From assembly GCA_030737875.1 (NCBI GenBank), contig CM060922.1, positions 308,193,456 through 308,257,455 of the forward strand: a DNA stretch of 64,000 nucleotides, written 5' to 3'. The stretch is from Allium sativum. Taxonomy: Eukaryota > Streptophyta > Magnoliopsida > Asparagales > Amaryllidaceae. A program made the position numbers and the translations under genes. Positions 24,980-36,880 of the stretch are shown here, one piece after another (positions within the stretch are counted from its first letter, which is position 1; the number at the start of each line of letters is the position of its first letter). The notes beneath the pieces are model-generated. The model had not been told where the DNA came from and ran no database searches. It was given only the letters and a program-made list of their open reading frames with translations.

Positions 24980-26068
24980 GCAGTGATTAGCAGTAGTGAA
25001 AATATGATATAAATTCTGTTGGATACAGAGAGCCTCCACAAAAGTAAGCATTTTCTTTTCACTAATTTTACCATATTTTTTCTTTTTGGTTCCAGCTCTC
25101 AGGCTCTACCATGGTAGGCTTCCTCTTAGGAAGTACATGAATACATAAACAAGAGATTCCAAATCATCTCTCTTGCTCTGCTCAATTCCGAGATGAGTAT
25201 TAACACATGCATATTGTGTTGTTCCTGTGAGGTCCTTGTTCTCCCTCTATGGTATGTGCTTATGAGTTTGTAGATCCCTGTATTTCTTTGCAAGTCCTTA
25301 TTCAATTATATAAACTTGATTTGCTTTAGGATCCAACCCCATGAGAAAGTAGTTTGACTTTATATCACGATAAAGAAAGCCCTTTAAATGCATGTATTCT
25401 TATCGGTTGATCATTTGATCCACAAGCATGAGAACAGTCTTCAATGTGAAGAAACTGACACTCCAATATCAGTTTCATAATTCAAAATAAATGACATAAA
25501 GTTACTCCAGTAAATACAAGAAATATCATCTTTTAAAATAGCATGGTCTCCAACAAACCAAAAAAAATACACATTTTTCATAAAGGTGTAACTCTCTTGC
25601 TGATATTAACGATAGAATTATGGACAGAGAAGACAACACAGGTTTCCTAGTCTTAATGGCCATTCAATAATGCAATAATCAGGATGCTGGGACTTTTGTT
25701 TTACTTTTATTTTGTTTTTTCTAACCGAAGTGCACCCTATATGAATGGAAGATAATATTTGTATGTCAATGAATCCCAGGCTGATGGCTTCCCAACAATC
25801 TTGTTCCTTCCTGGTGGAAACAAGGCTTTGAACCTGGGTTTCTTTCAAACTATACCTCTGTTTGATAAGTAATGCGGCACTTTTTATTTATTTATTGTAG
25901 CTTGTTCCTTTCTTTACTCATTACGAAGGATCTGGGTTTCTAAACACTCACATTATGACGATTATGCTCATACCTTTACATTATTCCTTTTCTTTTTCAT
26001 TTTTTTTCTTTTGGCAGAGTATGACTCTAATATTCATTTACACACGTATTTCATGTACATACTTGCAG
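24980..26068. other. Unassigned CACTA cargo
   Basis: No exon recognised apart from the acceptor (ACTTGCAG) at its right edge. The minus-strand frame 25618-25848 has no known match. Confidence 0.35.
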
Positions 26069-26175
26069 CGCATAACAACTGAAGCTGCTCTTAATCAACC
26101 ATGGTTTCATGAAGTTCTTTTGCCTAAATCGAAGAATTTTATGCCTACATTTCCTGCTCAACATGCACAAGACAG
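26069..26175 (+). pseudogene. Captured exon of a CDKG/PITSLRE-like cyclin-dependent kinase
   Basis: A single 107-bp exon bounded by TACTTGCAG and a GT donor. It encodes RITTEAALNQPWF and LPKSKNFMPTFPAQHAQDR. This is the end of the kinase domain (subdomain XI) and the distinctive C-terminal extension of plant CDKG (CDC2L/PITSLRE) kinases. The exon has no stop or frameshift, but no other CDK exon is found, so it can only be a fragment. It may still splice into chimeric transcripts with the neighbouring cargo. Confidence 0.85.
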
Positions 26176-26892
26176 GTCTTATTTTTGTCCCTAAGCATTT
26201 ATTTTTCATTATCATTTTAGAGGATTTTTTAAATGTGATAACTTGCTTTATTCCATGCTTTATTCCAAATATATACTGTGCTTAACCATATGCAGTTTAT
26301 TTAGTTATGTGTCGTGTATCATAATTTTATTTTATTTATTAGCAGTTTTCCGTTTAGGAAGAGTGAATGTGTTTTCTGTGTGCTTGACCATAGAGAGGTC
26401 TTAGTGTACTTTGAATAATCTTGAGATTTAATGCAATTAACCGTACACTTTGTTATTTAATGCAGCACATGATATTACTATCAGGTACTCAAACTCGAAG
26501 TTAAATGAAAACCCTTAACTCCAAATATTGTCCAAACTTATCCAACGTAATAAATATCAGTGTTTTGATTTATGATTGCCAAAGAGAACATAATGGCTGC
26601 GTCTACTCTTTTTTTTTTTTCATGGCTGCTTATTAAATGTAATTTTCTCTTCAAGAGTTCTAAGTTCTTTTAGTGTCACATTACTTGTAAGTATGTTTGA
26701 AACTTTTATTCATTACTTTATTACTCTGGGCAACATGGTTTCCATCTAAACCTGAACAGTTTTTACATGGGAAGAACTTGAAAAAAGTTACATTTTCATG
26801 CATGTGCAGTCTACTGCTGCACTAAAGCTTTGTAGCTAAAATAGATTAAATAATTTTAACTATACAAAAATAACTTGGTGGTTCATTTTGAA
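26176..26892. other. Unassigned CACTA cargo
   Basis: Intron-like AT-rich sequence between the CDK exon and the peroxidase fragment. No coding signal. Confidence 0.4.
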
Positions 26893-27285
26893 GGGATGCG
26901 GTGGATCTATGCTGTTGTCGGACACACCTACATTCACTGAGAACAACTTGCCAAGCCAAATGATGTTCAGTTCGAGGATTTGACAGTTATAGAAAAAAAT
27001 CAAAGCAGTAGTGGAAAAGACACGTCATGGAGTTGTTCCATGTGCAGATGTTCTAGCAATATCTACAAGGGGGTTTATTTTATAATCATTGTGAGTGTTA
27101 CCTTTTTAACTCATTTCTATCTCATTTTCATATTTAAAAATGTAAATTTGCAGGTTGGAGGACCTAGTTGGAACGTGAAACTAGGTAGAAGAAATTCAAG
27201 AATAGTTAGCATTACTGCAGCTAACAATAACATCCCAGCATCAACCTCGAGCATTTCACCACTCATTTCGATATTCTGTGGTAGT
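26893..27285 (+). pseudogene. Captured fragment of a class III peroxidase gene (two exons)
   Basis: The first exon (26893-27090) encodes GCGGSMLLSDTPTFT, the conserved region just after the distal histidine. After a frameshift and stop it continues in another frame with IKAVVEK and [11 protein letters not shown] (normally GVVSCADILA). It ends near a GTGAGT donor. The second exon (27154-27285, acceptor TTTGCAG) encodes [14 protein letters not shown] and AANNNIPAS, then leaves the family after LISIF. The intron between them is at the family's normal place. The signal peptide, the distal-His exon and the proximal-His region are missing, so this is not an enzyme. Confidence 0.88.
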
Positions 27286-27639
27286 AGTAAACCATTGCAT
27301 AAATAAATTCATATTTTAAGTTCTAGTTACCTGTTTTTTTTCATCCTTTGAGGCCTTTTGTATGGATATAGATTAGTTGGTAAAACAATGTACATCAAAT
27401 ACTAAGTTTGGATATGTGTTGTTTGAATGATATGTGTGAAATATAGAGTTTGGATATGACAAAAAGTTATTTGAATGATAAATGAAATACTGTGTTATAA
27501 GTTATACTTGTTTGTGAAAATGTTATATTTATATGTGGATGAAAAATATATATTATATGTGTCAAAAAGCTGAAATGATATTTAAAATTGAAGAATTAAA
27601 TTATGCATACTCAGATATATTCAAAAAAAAAATAAAAAA

Positions 27640-27995
27640 AAAAATTATAGCGTTTTTAAAACGCTATTATCAGGATAAACGCTATAAAAACATACTATGG
27701 TAAATGCTCTGGTATAACCAAAGAAACGCTATAGAAATACAACATTAAACATCGTATATAGGTATATAAAACGGTATAGAATTGCAACTTTAAACGCTAT
27801 ACCATATGTACACTAAACGCTATAGAAATATGAGAATAAACGCTATAAAAAATTCATTTTTCATAGCGTTTTCCCCAATGCTATTTAAACCTGAAGGCCT
27901 ACTATAGCATGTTGTTACACAGCGTTCTCTGAAACGCTATGACAGGCTATTATAGCATTTTTCAAACGCTATTAAAGACCTTTTTTGTTGTAGTG
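27640..27995 (-). repeat. Right subterminal repeat array and terminus of the CACTA element
   Basis: Ten copies of AAACGCTAT or its complement lie within about 330 bp, followed by the terminal repeat ending TTGTTGTAGTG. Such arrays are the transposase-binding subterminal repeats of CACTA elements. A GTA target duplication follows at 27996-27998. Confidence 0.92.
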
Positions 27996-28213
27996 GTACT
28001 GGTAGCTGGGTATAGAAATAAGTTTCATTGAGAGTATTTCACAAAATGCTAACACCTTATTTTCGTTGTATTTACTTATTGTTCATTATTTTGTGAAGGT
28101 TTAATTGTTTTAACAAACTAAAATTAAACTGCAAATACTTGTTACCTCAGCCATCCCTCTTTTTATTGATAACTTCTTCTTTCTAATTTAAATAAGAAAG
28201 GCAACCTCCTAAT

Positions 28214-30054
28214 CAGTGTTGGCCCAAGAAATCAGTTGCCCAAGCCACAACTATAATTTGTTGCCTCAAAAAAAATCAAAAGTTTTTTTTTTAACAAAAT
28301 GTACAGTTTTGCATTGGATGAAAGTTAATTACCTATAGTAGCCCACACGGCAATCTTTGAAGTCATGAAAGTTTGTGGCATACTAACTGTGAACTGAGAA
28401 AGTGCAGCTTCGCCAAACAATGCATATCCCATCCCATGACTGCACCAAACATTACATTACAATTGAAAATTTTGCATATGAAATAATGACTATAATATTC
28501 AATTCTCAAAATGTGGACTAAATTACATATGAAATAATGACAGCAATCTTTGAAGTCATGAAATAATGGAAAAACTACATTACGTTACCTTGCACTTATA
28601 CATGAAGTAAGCTACAATATTCAATTCTCAAAATATGGACTAAACATCAACAAAATATAGACTAAACATCAACTTTCCATACAAAATAATGACTAACTTT
28701 CTTTGAGTAGTCTAAAGAAAAATGCTTCTTCTGGCATTTTTTGTAGCAAATTCTTCAATCAAATTACCATAATTAAGCTTATCCAAAAACGCATTTTCAA
28801 TCGATATGGTTGCAAGTCCGTTCAATCTTTCTTGTGGAATTGTAGTTTGAAGATAATTCTTAAACAATTTCAATTTAGAAAAACTTCTGTCGGCGGAAGA
28901 TAACGTAGCCGGAATAGATAACAAAATCCGATAAGCGACCCATGCACATTGGAAACCAGGATCTTCTATATAAGATCTTATAAAATCAAGAATGTCAATT
29001 GATTTAGTTATTTCCATTTGTAGCATAGTTTGAAAAGCTGTAAGATCTTGAAATAAATCCTTTCCATATATATCATATTGTTCGTTGTATTTGAAGTAGC
29101 TTTCCAAGCGAATGCAATGCTCCATTAGCTCATCTTTCTCAAGATTTACAAACTTTGCATTTAACAAAACTCCAAAGATGTTATCATAATATTCAATTTG
29201 TTCGAATCGGTCCTTGAATGAGTTTAGAGCTTGATCTATGACATGAATGAAGTATGTGACTCTAAAATCTCTTTTGGTGATTAACTTTCTTCATTATTAG
29301 TTGCAATATCCTCATCAAAATGTTTTTTTCTACAAATAATTCTTTTCATCTCAAATTTTGGTTCAATACCAACATCCATAGCAAGTTCATTAGCCTCTTT
29401 CATCATTTCTTCAAATCCATGCTCTCTAAAGTTTTGAAAAAAATTCAATAAGTTCTTTTAATCTCGTAATTGCATCTTCTAAATTCATATCTTCATGTTA
29501 AAGTGCTTTGCTTACTTGATTCACTTTATTTAGTAACTTGTACCAAATATAAAATCTTACCAAGAACACAAAATTCTCTAAAACATATCAGACAAGTTAA
29601 AACCAAATTCCATTGAGTAAACAACCAATTACCAAAACCAAATAAACTCAAATCAAATTCATCCATTGAATCGGAATTACCAGCATCTAAAAGAAAAAAA
29701 AATTACCTTAAGTTCTTTGGAGATGGAAGGAGCAACAGTTGTCTGATATTCGGCGATGGAGAAGAGATGATTGCAGGCGCAACAACGATTGAAGGTTGCT
29801 GAGGAATGAGGAGAGATTAGTAGAGCGAGACTGAGATTAGGTGATTACGGTTTCAGTAAAAGCCCCAATTTTTGTTGTGAGATTAGGCCATTAGCAGAGC
29901 GAGATGTGTAAAAGATAGGAAAAGGAGAACGAGACTGAGATGGAAACAACATTAAAAAATTCCATATGCTAATTGGTTTTTTTTTTTTTTTGCCCTTGGG
30001 CCTGTCGTTACCCAAGCCTAAGGTCTTGGTAGGCTTGGGTCTAGGCCAGTTCTG
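28214..30054 (-). mobile_element. hAT transposon remnant
   Basis: The left end reads CAGTGTTGGCCCAAG; the reversed right end reads CAGAACTGGCCTAGACCCAAG. Both have the hAT-type CAG start. The 8-bp flanks CTCCTAAT (28206-28213) and CTACTAAT (30055-30062) match at 7 of 8 bases, as expected for a hAT target duplication. At 1.84 kb it is a deletion derivative holding only the 3' part of a transposase gene. Confidence 0.85.
28712..29585 (-). pseudogene. hAT transposase C-terminal fragment (ZMYM1-like type)
   Basis: The last 151 codons (29167-28712) are open and contain SADRSFSKLKLFKNYL and QERLNGLATISIE, the signature of the hAT C-terminal dimerisation region in the plant ZMYM1-like/TTF-type group. 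Homology continues upstream of that Met, with the frame open back to about 29280. It is then broken by a TAA (after NNEES), a TAG (after FFSKL) and another TAA (after VSKAL) as far as about 29585. The DDE-containing N-terminal half and the zinc finger are absent, so it cannot act as a transposase. Confidence 0.88.
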
Positions 30055-30062
30055 CTACTAAT

Positions 30063-30258
30063 TGTTGCCAATAACCATTAGGTACATACTCTACTGTTAG
30101 ATGAAAATAATAAGAATAAAATATTGTGGTTGAATTCTTTATTCAATGGTGTATGGGTGTAGTAAATTTTCAGTGTCTCCTATATAAGTTAAATCGTACA
30201 ATATTTTGCCAAGATAAGTAGAAATGGACTTTGATTTTCAAAGAAGTAATATATTTTA
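30063..30258. other. No gene seen
   Basis: AT-rich spacer between the hAT element and the 92-bp repeat. Confidence 0.4.
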
Positions 30259-30442
30259 GAATTTTTGTCAATACATGATTGTATTACAAAGTTATATCTT
30301 TTGTCAATATATGATTGTATTGCAACGTATATAGTAACAACAAATTGATAGAACTTTTGTCAATACACGATTGTATTACAAAGTTATAGCTTTTGTCAAT
30401 ACATGATTGTATTGCAAAGTAAACAGTAACAATAATCAATGT
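30259..30442 (+). repeat. Two tandem 92-bp units
   Basis: Units 30259-30350 and 30351-30442 align over their length. Each holds two copies of TTTTGTCAATACATGATTG, and the part AATACATGATTGTATT is an inverted repeat (arms AATACA/TGTATT). Confidence 0.85.
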
Positions 30443-31273
30443 TTCTCAATAATTGTCGCGTCAAACTGTGTTTACAATAATCACAAAAAGCGTAACCGAT
30501 TGTGCAATCGATTAAAGAATACATATAGTATTCTTTTTCCAGTAATGTTCAAGTCCAAAAATTTTGTTTCCTTGAAACAATATTGTCGTCGTATGCACTG
30601 GTTGATGTAGTTGCAATTTGTTTCCCAGGATAAAATGGACCAACTCCGCAGCGTAGTGCCAGCAAACGGAGCTTTGACGAATTGAAGAAGATCACAGAAA
30701 CTAGATCGTAGGATTACTCTGAACTATGAAGAAGAAGAAGAAGAAATTATGCGACATGAAAAGTCTGAATTATGTCTTGTTTTGGGTAGTGTATATATAG
30801 GCAGGAGGAGGTGTCTATTCGTATGCATCAGTAACCGACAGAATTGGAAAGGTTGCGACCCTTTAACCACCCGGTTATTAATGTGCATAGGATAAGAGTT
30901 AAAATGGTTGTACTTATTCAGCTAAAAGACGTGCTGTTCGAATTCTGGACTAAACATACATACCCTTTAAAATCCTGAGATAAAATTCTCATTTTAGCGC
31001 ACTAACCTAATCAGCAACCGACGGCCATACTTAATCAAAAGACCCCAAAAGCCCCAAGGCTCAAGGCCCTATCTTTGACATTTTAATGTATTATTATGTC
31101 ATGGCCAAGCCCACATCCTCATATCATCCCTCTCCTTTCTATTTTACATAAGCATATTTGGCTTCTAATATATTAGGAGAGATTGTGTTAATATTTTCAT
31201 GATGTGGGACTTCAAATGCTGCTATCTTTTCTTCTTCCCAATTTCCTCTTTCTTTGCTCATTCATTTCCAACA
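30443..31273 (-). mobile_element. Minus-strand copia-type LTR (left limit uncertain)
   Basis: On minus the LTR starts TGTTGGAAATGAATGAGC at 31273, preceded by the purine-rich string GTAGGGGATTG at 31274-31284, which has the form of a PPT. A TATA box (CTATATATACAC on minus) lies near 30800. The 3' end is not resolved and no PBS is visible to the left, so this is a 3' LTR whose far end is decayed. Ty1/copia is inferred from LTR start and size only. Confidence 0.6.
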
Positions 31274-31499
31274 ATCCCCTACATGAATGAGCAGTCGATC
31301 TTAGTTTCACGAACCATTTATCACATCGGTTAAAGTAGCACATGGGCCTTGAACTTTCCTAGTGATTACCTATTTGAATTACAGGCGAATCAGTAGACAT
31401 AGACTGTCCTTAAACTGTAAGTCTTTTGTGTAATTCCAAAGTAGATAATGCATGATGAATGTTTCTTATAACCCTTCGTTCTCTGTACTCTATCAAATA
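31274..31499 (-). mobile_element. 3' interior remnant of the minus-strand copia element
   Basis: Non-coding sequence directly upstream (minus sense) of the LTR start, including the PPT. The junction with the plus-strand copia LTR lies somewhere near 31480-31560. Confidence 0.4.
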
Positions 31500-31989
31500 C
31501 TCTCTGAATTAAAGTGTTATTGAATAATTTGTAGGGCTATTGTAATCATTTGGGAATTACTTGGGAAAGGGTGTGTTCCTTATAGCCTTGAAATCAAGGA
31601 AAGAAAGTGGTGTTAACCTTATAGCCGTGAAATCAAGGGTGGTGGAATTGGTATTAACATTGTAGCCATGAAATCAAGGGTGTTGTACTTGGATATTGAT
31701 AATAATCAAAACTCTGCACAATCCAGCGTCGCGTGAGACTAGACGTAGGAGTAATCCGAACCAGTATAAAACCCGATGCATTCTTTCCTTTTCTGCATTT
31801 TATATTTATATATTTTTGTGCCTTTGATTGTTTCTATGTTTATTATCATCTCTAGTGTGATAATCATTGTGTGATTCATATAATAGATCAATTAAGTTTA
31901 AGATTTTCATAAATTCCTTATAAACACTATTCACCCCCCCCCTCTAGTGTTTGTTTTGCCTTAAGATCCTTAATCCACATTCCCTAACA
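31500..31989 (+). mobile_element. Truncated plus-strand copia LTR
   Basis: The LTR end CCTAACA (31989) is followed two bases later by a perfect PBS. Inside are three imperfect repeats of about 45 bp around TTATAGCC-TGAAATCAAGG (31580-31680) and the string CACCCCCCCCCTCTAGTG (31932-31949), common near the 3' end of plant copia LTRs. The 5' end is not found, so the LTR is probably cut by the neighbouring element. Confidence 0.65.
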
Positions 31990-31991
31990 AT

Positions 31992-32003
31992 TGGTATCAG
32001 AGC
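31992..32003 (+). other. Primer-binding site of the copia element
   Basis: TGGTATCAGAGC, complementary to initiator-Met tRNA. Confidence 0.9.
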
Positions 32004-32047
32004 ATTGGTTTTCAAAATTTTCATAATCTGATTTTTGAAAATATTAA

Positions 32048-33115
32048 ATGGCAACCAACAATAGTAATAATAGTTCTTTTGTAAAGGGCCAGTCCACTGT
32101 TAGACCCACCACTATTTAATGGCAGTAATTATTCATATTGGGCATATAGAATGAAAATATATTTACAATCATTAGGATTAAACAATGGAATAGCACACAG
32201 ACTGAATATGTTGAACCCACTACTAATTTTGCATAATGGATTAATGAACAAAAGGCTGCTGCATAAAGTAACTCTAAGGCCATGAATATATTGTTCTGTT
32301 CATTAGATAGATATGAATTTAATAGAGTGTCAATTTGTAAATCTGCTTATGAAATATGCAGAACATGACAAGTTACTCATGAAAGAACCAATAAAGTTAA
32401 ACAGACAAAGATATCAATGCTAATTAATCAGTTTGAGTTATTTAAAATGAATGATAATGAATCTATCTCCGATATGTATTGAAAATTCCTGGATATCGTT
32501 CATTCATTAGTAACATTATGAAAAACTTATTCAGAAGAAGACCAAGTCAGAAAAATAATTAATTCATCGACTCCGAATTTGGATCAGGAAACATTGGCGA
32601 TTGAAGAAGCAAACAATGTCAGTGAAATGAAGATTGAGGAATTAATAGGATATTTGATGGCATTCGAAGTTGAATTACAAAAATGGAAAGAAAATAAGTC
32701 CATTTAAAAGAAATCTATAACATTCAAAGAAACAACAAATGGTTCTGATTCAGGTAGTGAGGGTGATGAAGAAATCGCTTTAATGACACAAAAATTCTAA
32801 GATAAAAAGGAAAAATAATTTTCAGAGAAATAATCAAGGGAGTTCGGGAAGAAATGATGATAGATGTTATAACTGCAATAAACTAGGTCATATAAAGAAA
32901 ATGCGTCCATATCCAGATAAAACAAATCAACAAATAGGAAATAGTAATTCGTCAAAGAAGAGAAAGAGAGTATATGCAGCAACTTTAGACGATTCAGATT
33001 CATCATCAAGCGATGAAGAGCCAGAAACTAGAAATTCAAATACACGTTCCACACCAATTCAAAATTCAAAAAATGTCGAAGAAATTGATCTAAAAACCAG
33101 GTACACCTTAATTAA
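32048..33115 (+). pseudogene. Broken Ty1/copia gag gene
   Basis: Starts at ATG 32048 (MATNNSNNSS), 44 bp after the PBS. After one frameshift it shows the copia gag N-terminal pattern LFNGSNYSYW. The UBN2-type middle region follows, with NFA-W, ELFKMNDNESISDMY and EEANNVSEMKIEELIGYLM separated by many stops. The zinc knuckle CYNCNKLGH at about 32860 has lost its last cysteine (Arg at that place). The final open piece (32901-33122) is Ser/Asp-rich. No protease, integrase or RT follows, so the element is truncated after gag. The product would be a capsid-like protein; this copy is dead. Confidence 0.8.
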
Positions 33116-33340
33116 TTTTTAATTTTATGGTTGATTTGAATGAATGGATGTTTTGTTTGTTTGGCTTGTTTGAATTTGAAATTTAAATTTTAAAATTCAA
33201 TTTTGAACTTTCAAATTTGAATTTGAATTTTGAAATTCAAAATGATAATATAATAATAATAATATAATCATTAAATGTTTTCATAGGATTAATATATATG
33301 CATTACTTATACTGAAGAACACTGCTATAATGCCCGAAAG
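33116..33340. repeat. Low-complexity AATTTGAA-rich stretch
   Basis: Strings of AATTTGAA/TTCAAATT in both orientations (33168-33243), then an AAT-rich run. No gene. Confidence 0.6.
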
Positions 33341-36300
33341 GGATTTTGTCAAATAATGCGATTAGTTTAATTTTAATCCGGAATTTTAGGCTGAAAATTA
33401 GGGAGAGAAAATGGAGGATGCAAATCATGGGAGGTGGAGAGAATGCAGGATCCAGATTTGTTTCCTGCAAATTGATAAAAAGTTCTTCGGCTATAATAGC
33501 ATTTCCGTATGCTGAAAACAGAAACCAAAGCGTTTCTGTTGCGACACCCGTTCTTTTCCGTTTTCACACATCTTTCTTCTCCAACTCTCCTTACACAACT
33601 GACAGTTCAACCGCTTATCATCCTTTCTCCCAACATACCCTTCTTACGCCACCAAATTATCGCCCTTTACCCCACCTGAAATTTAAACATCTTGCATAAC
33701 CAAATTCTCGCCTCTTTTCTTCTCCTGCACTATAACCGCCATACTCAGTGGTACTGAACCAATGTCCGGTAATATAACTCCTCCATCTTTGAACTCCCAA
33801 TATTTCGTACCATCTCCTCCTCCGCCATAACCATATTGCACCTCCGATTTGCCCTCTTTCATTCCTACTCCAGTGAACACCCCTCTTTGTCCTAACCAAC
33901 CGACGGACGATGGTATACGGCCATTGTCATGTCTACAAAGCAACCCTTCTTGGGAGAAGATTATGCCATAATCCATTTAAATTGGTTACCTTACCAGTAT
34001 GGTGCTCAACATCCCTTGCTCAATTTCTATTTCCGATCGTCTGCGATTCGGTTCTTCACGCAATTTATGTACTAACTGACTTAATTTTGACCAATTTCAT
34101 AACCCTTTTTTTCTCCTACTTTCTGTACTAAGGAACAAATTATGGACGTGTTCCAAGAGGAAGAAGGCAAAGGATACTGCTCTTTCTGCTTAAACTCCTG
34201 TAAGGTAACAGAATAAATTTATCATTCGCAATTGCTATTGCATCGTAACCTTTTACTGTATATAATTTGTTACCTAGTTGATACTATTTTCTGATAATAC
34301 ATTTAATTCACTTTTTTCATTTGAGCTTATTACAGAAAAATACACTACTTTCCCTGCTGTTTCATTACACATAATCTGGGTATTGAAATCTAAGGTGACA
34401 GTAAATAGAGATGAAATATTCATTAATCAAATTCAAATTTCTATGCACTATACTAACATGCTATGAAACATGATGGTCATTACAAATACAATTTCAAACA
34501 ATTATTTCTCCTTTCACTGAAATACACATGCTTAAGTGAAAAAAGAAGCTTATGCAATTGTTTCTCAAACTCACGTTGTTCTGATTCATTTTGCATGAAA
34601 TGTTTTCATCCTATATTTGCCTGGGCTAACAATATGTTTGTTCCTGATAAAACTGACATTTTCAATTTGACTGCATCAAAGGTTTTAGTAAGATATTCGA
34701 CGGTTGCTGTTAAATTTGCTATCTATTATTTCTTTTCAACTAGTTTATAAAAAATGTTTTAGCTTGATTTCAGTTTTTCAAATGGTATTTGAGTATTTAA
34801 TCTAATTTTAATTTATTTACTATCTACAAGTGTAGTACAGAAGCATGTATATCATCGACATATTCTACTATAGTTACATCTGATGTTAATGTCATGTGTT
34901 AATTACTTAAATAGGAAAGTAGAATCTGCTTCTTTCTTCGTTGACACGTATTTGGTCCTTTCATTGATCTGTTTTACAATTTGGCATAGATATTATATTT
35001 ACTCTCCTGTATTTGGAGGGAACAATTACTTCGCTCGCATTCAAAAATGTGTATCCCTTCTTAAATTCCATTTCTATTCCAATATTTGAAAATTTCCACG
35101 TCCAGTCAAATTCATGGAGCCATGCCGCTGAAGAAAGGGTACTTTCTAGTCTTTGATTATACTCTCAATCAGTTAACCTATTTGCAATCTTTTCTGTTCA
35201 CTCCATTACATACTTACTTATGGTTTTATGTGTTTTATGCTATATTCATGGTTCAAATGGTGGATTTTTAAACATCACTGGGAATCCGAAAGATGCAAAG
35301 TTGAGATGAATTTTCATTTGCAACTGGGATGTTTCAAATTTTGAAACTCTGAATGAGAAATTTGTATTTATGCACATCAATACTTACACAAAATTTTATG
35401 TGATTAATTTGTAAACAAATAATGGTGTGCACTAGAACTTCAAAACATTTATACTTAGTTTCCACTGTATTTCCCATTTCGTTAGGAAAATTAAACTGAA
35501 TTACTGTATCTAATAGTAGGAAGTAGCATTAAGGACAAAATTTGACATTTCTGAAGACTACTAGCCCTAGAAGTAAAAGATGTGTAGTAGTAAGTAGGAG
35601 TGTTGTATATATAAGATTTAAATTTCCCTTTAATTTTTTCCATTAGCACTATTAATCCTGTTATTTCTAAAACACATGCATTAATGGTCGGCTAAACACA
35701 CAATACTTATTAGTGTTTCAAACCTTTAAACCCTCGAACCAAATACAAAATGATTTGCCTCTATACTCTCCCATGCTATTGTGTCAAACTGGTATATTTG
35801 TTTCTACTTTGAATAATCACAAACTCTGATTTTTATAATTTCCAAAAAAAATGGAGAAAAGTGAGTTCATTTGGATATAATGATCAGTTACATGTGAAGT
35901 TCGGCAATGATCTCTAGATAACCTTTGTAATATTTAGTGATCACAATTTTTACCCAGACGGCATTAATGCACTTTCATGGGCTATTAAATACAGTTCTTA
36001 ACCGTCTATGTAAATCATGGATGAATTCAAAACAGTTTAAGCTATGCTGCTTACATGCACAGTGCTATATTTGTAATCTCTTTTTTAGAAATTACATCAC
36101 TATACTTATCTTCTAGTTACATTTTCTGGATGCCAATTTGAAAATTAGCAGTTGTGTTGTTTGAATTTTAAGTTATGAATTTCTCTTGACAATACGAAAC
36201 TCACATGGCAAAATAATGGATGTTGCACAAATCAATTTTCAGAGTCGATGTAACTAAAGTTCATGCACAGCTTCTGCCATGTGAATTGATGTGCACAAAG

Positions 36301-36880
36301 TTTAAGTATGCTTCATCAAAAAATGATAGTTTGAATTATAACTAGAAAAGGAGAAAAATGACTTCTCTCTACCAAAATAACTACAGCCGACGGCGAGAAG
36401 AAAGCTCCAACCTTTTAATGTTCTCTGGCATCTCTTTAGTTTAAATGTATTTATGAATGTTTGTTATTAACTATTAACATATTTATGAATGTTGGTAATT
36501 AACTAACTATAACAACTCAAGATCCAATAAACTGCATGGTAACTACATACATGCAATATTAACTATAAGCATCTATAGTGTACAATTGTAGGATAATTAT
36601 GTACAATATTCATAACTACATGTCTTAATTTCATCCATAAATACACGTATATATGCTGCACTATTTGTTAGTGCAATATACCCTATACCTAAAGCGTCCT
36701 TCAATTTTCTTCGCATCTTTCTTACAGATCTGGCATCTACGTTTCACTCTGCTCCATCGCACAGTTTCCCTGACTCGATAATTTTTAGATCTTATTACAC
36801 TGTAATCAACATGTAAACGAAATTTGGGGATCTTATGGAGACGGTTATGGCTAATATTTCAATAGAGGCATTCCTTCTCC
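33341..36880. other. No recognised gene; one unassigned minus-strand frame
   Basis: The most gene-like object is a minus-strand frame at 33683-33976 (97 codons, MDYGIIFSQEGLL, Gly-rich middle), lying in a less AT-rich patch. It has acceptor-like sites further along the same strand (near 33470), but I cannot assign it to a family. The rest is AT-rich with short frames only. Confidence 0.3.

Larger units (their letters stand above)
17210..27995. mobile_element. Pack-CACTA transposon carrying five host gene fragments
   Basis: The termini are CACTACAACAAAATGAGGC (left) and, reversed, CACTACAACAAAAAAGGTC (right); 23 of the first 28 bases match. A GTA target duplication flanks both ends. Copies of AAACGCTAT (either strand) crowd the right subterminal region, with two diverged ones on the left, as expected for TNPA-type binding repeats. 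No TnpA or TnpD transposase is visible, so the element is non-autonomous. Between the ends lie broken pieces of a DUF829/TMEM53 gene, a short-chain dehydrogenase, a casein kinase 1 (minus strand), a CDKG-like kinase and a class III peroxidase. Some still have splice sites, so capture was from genomic DNA. Size 10,786 bp. Confidence 0.93.

Noticed and set aside
25690..25865. tRNA-derived SINE on the minus strand (box-B-like GGTTCAAAGCC)
   Set aside because: No convincing box A at the right distance, no poly(A)/T tail or target duplication found.
20266..27285. One host gene spanning all the exons
   Set aside because: The exons belong to five unrelated families, one on the opposite strand, with stops and frameshifts.
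17210..27995. Helitron as the gene-capturing element
   Set aside because: The ends are CACTA-type with a 3-bp duplication; no TC start, no CTRR end with hairpin, no Rep/helicase.
33683..33976. 97-codon minus-strand frame as a real first exon
   Set aside because: No recognisable domain and no supported next exon; kept only as a note.
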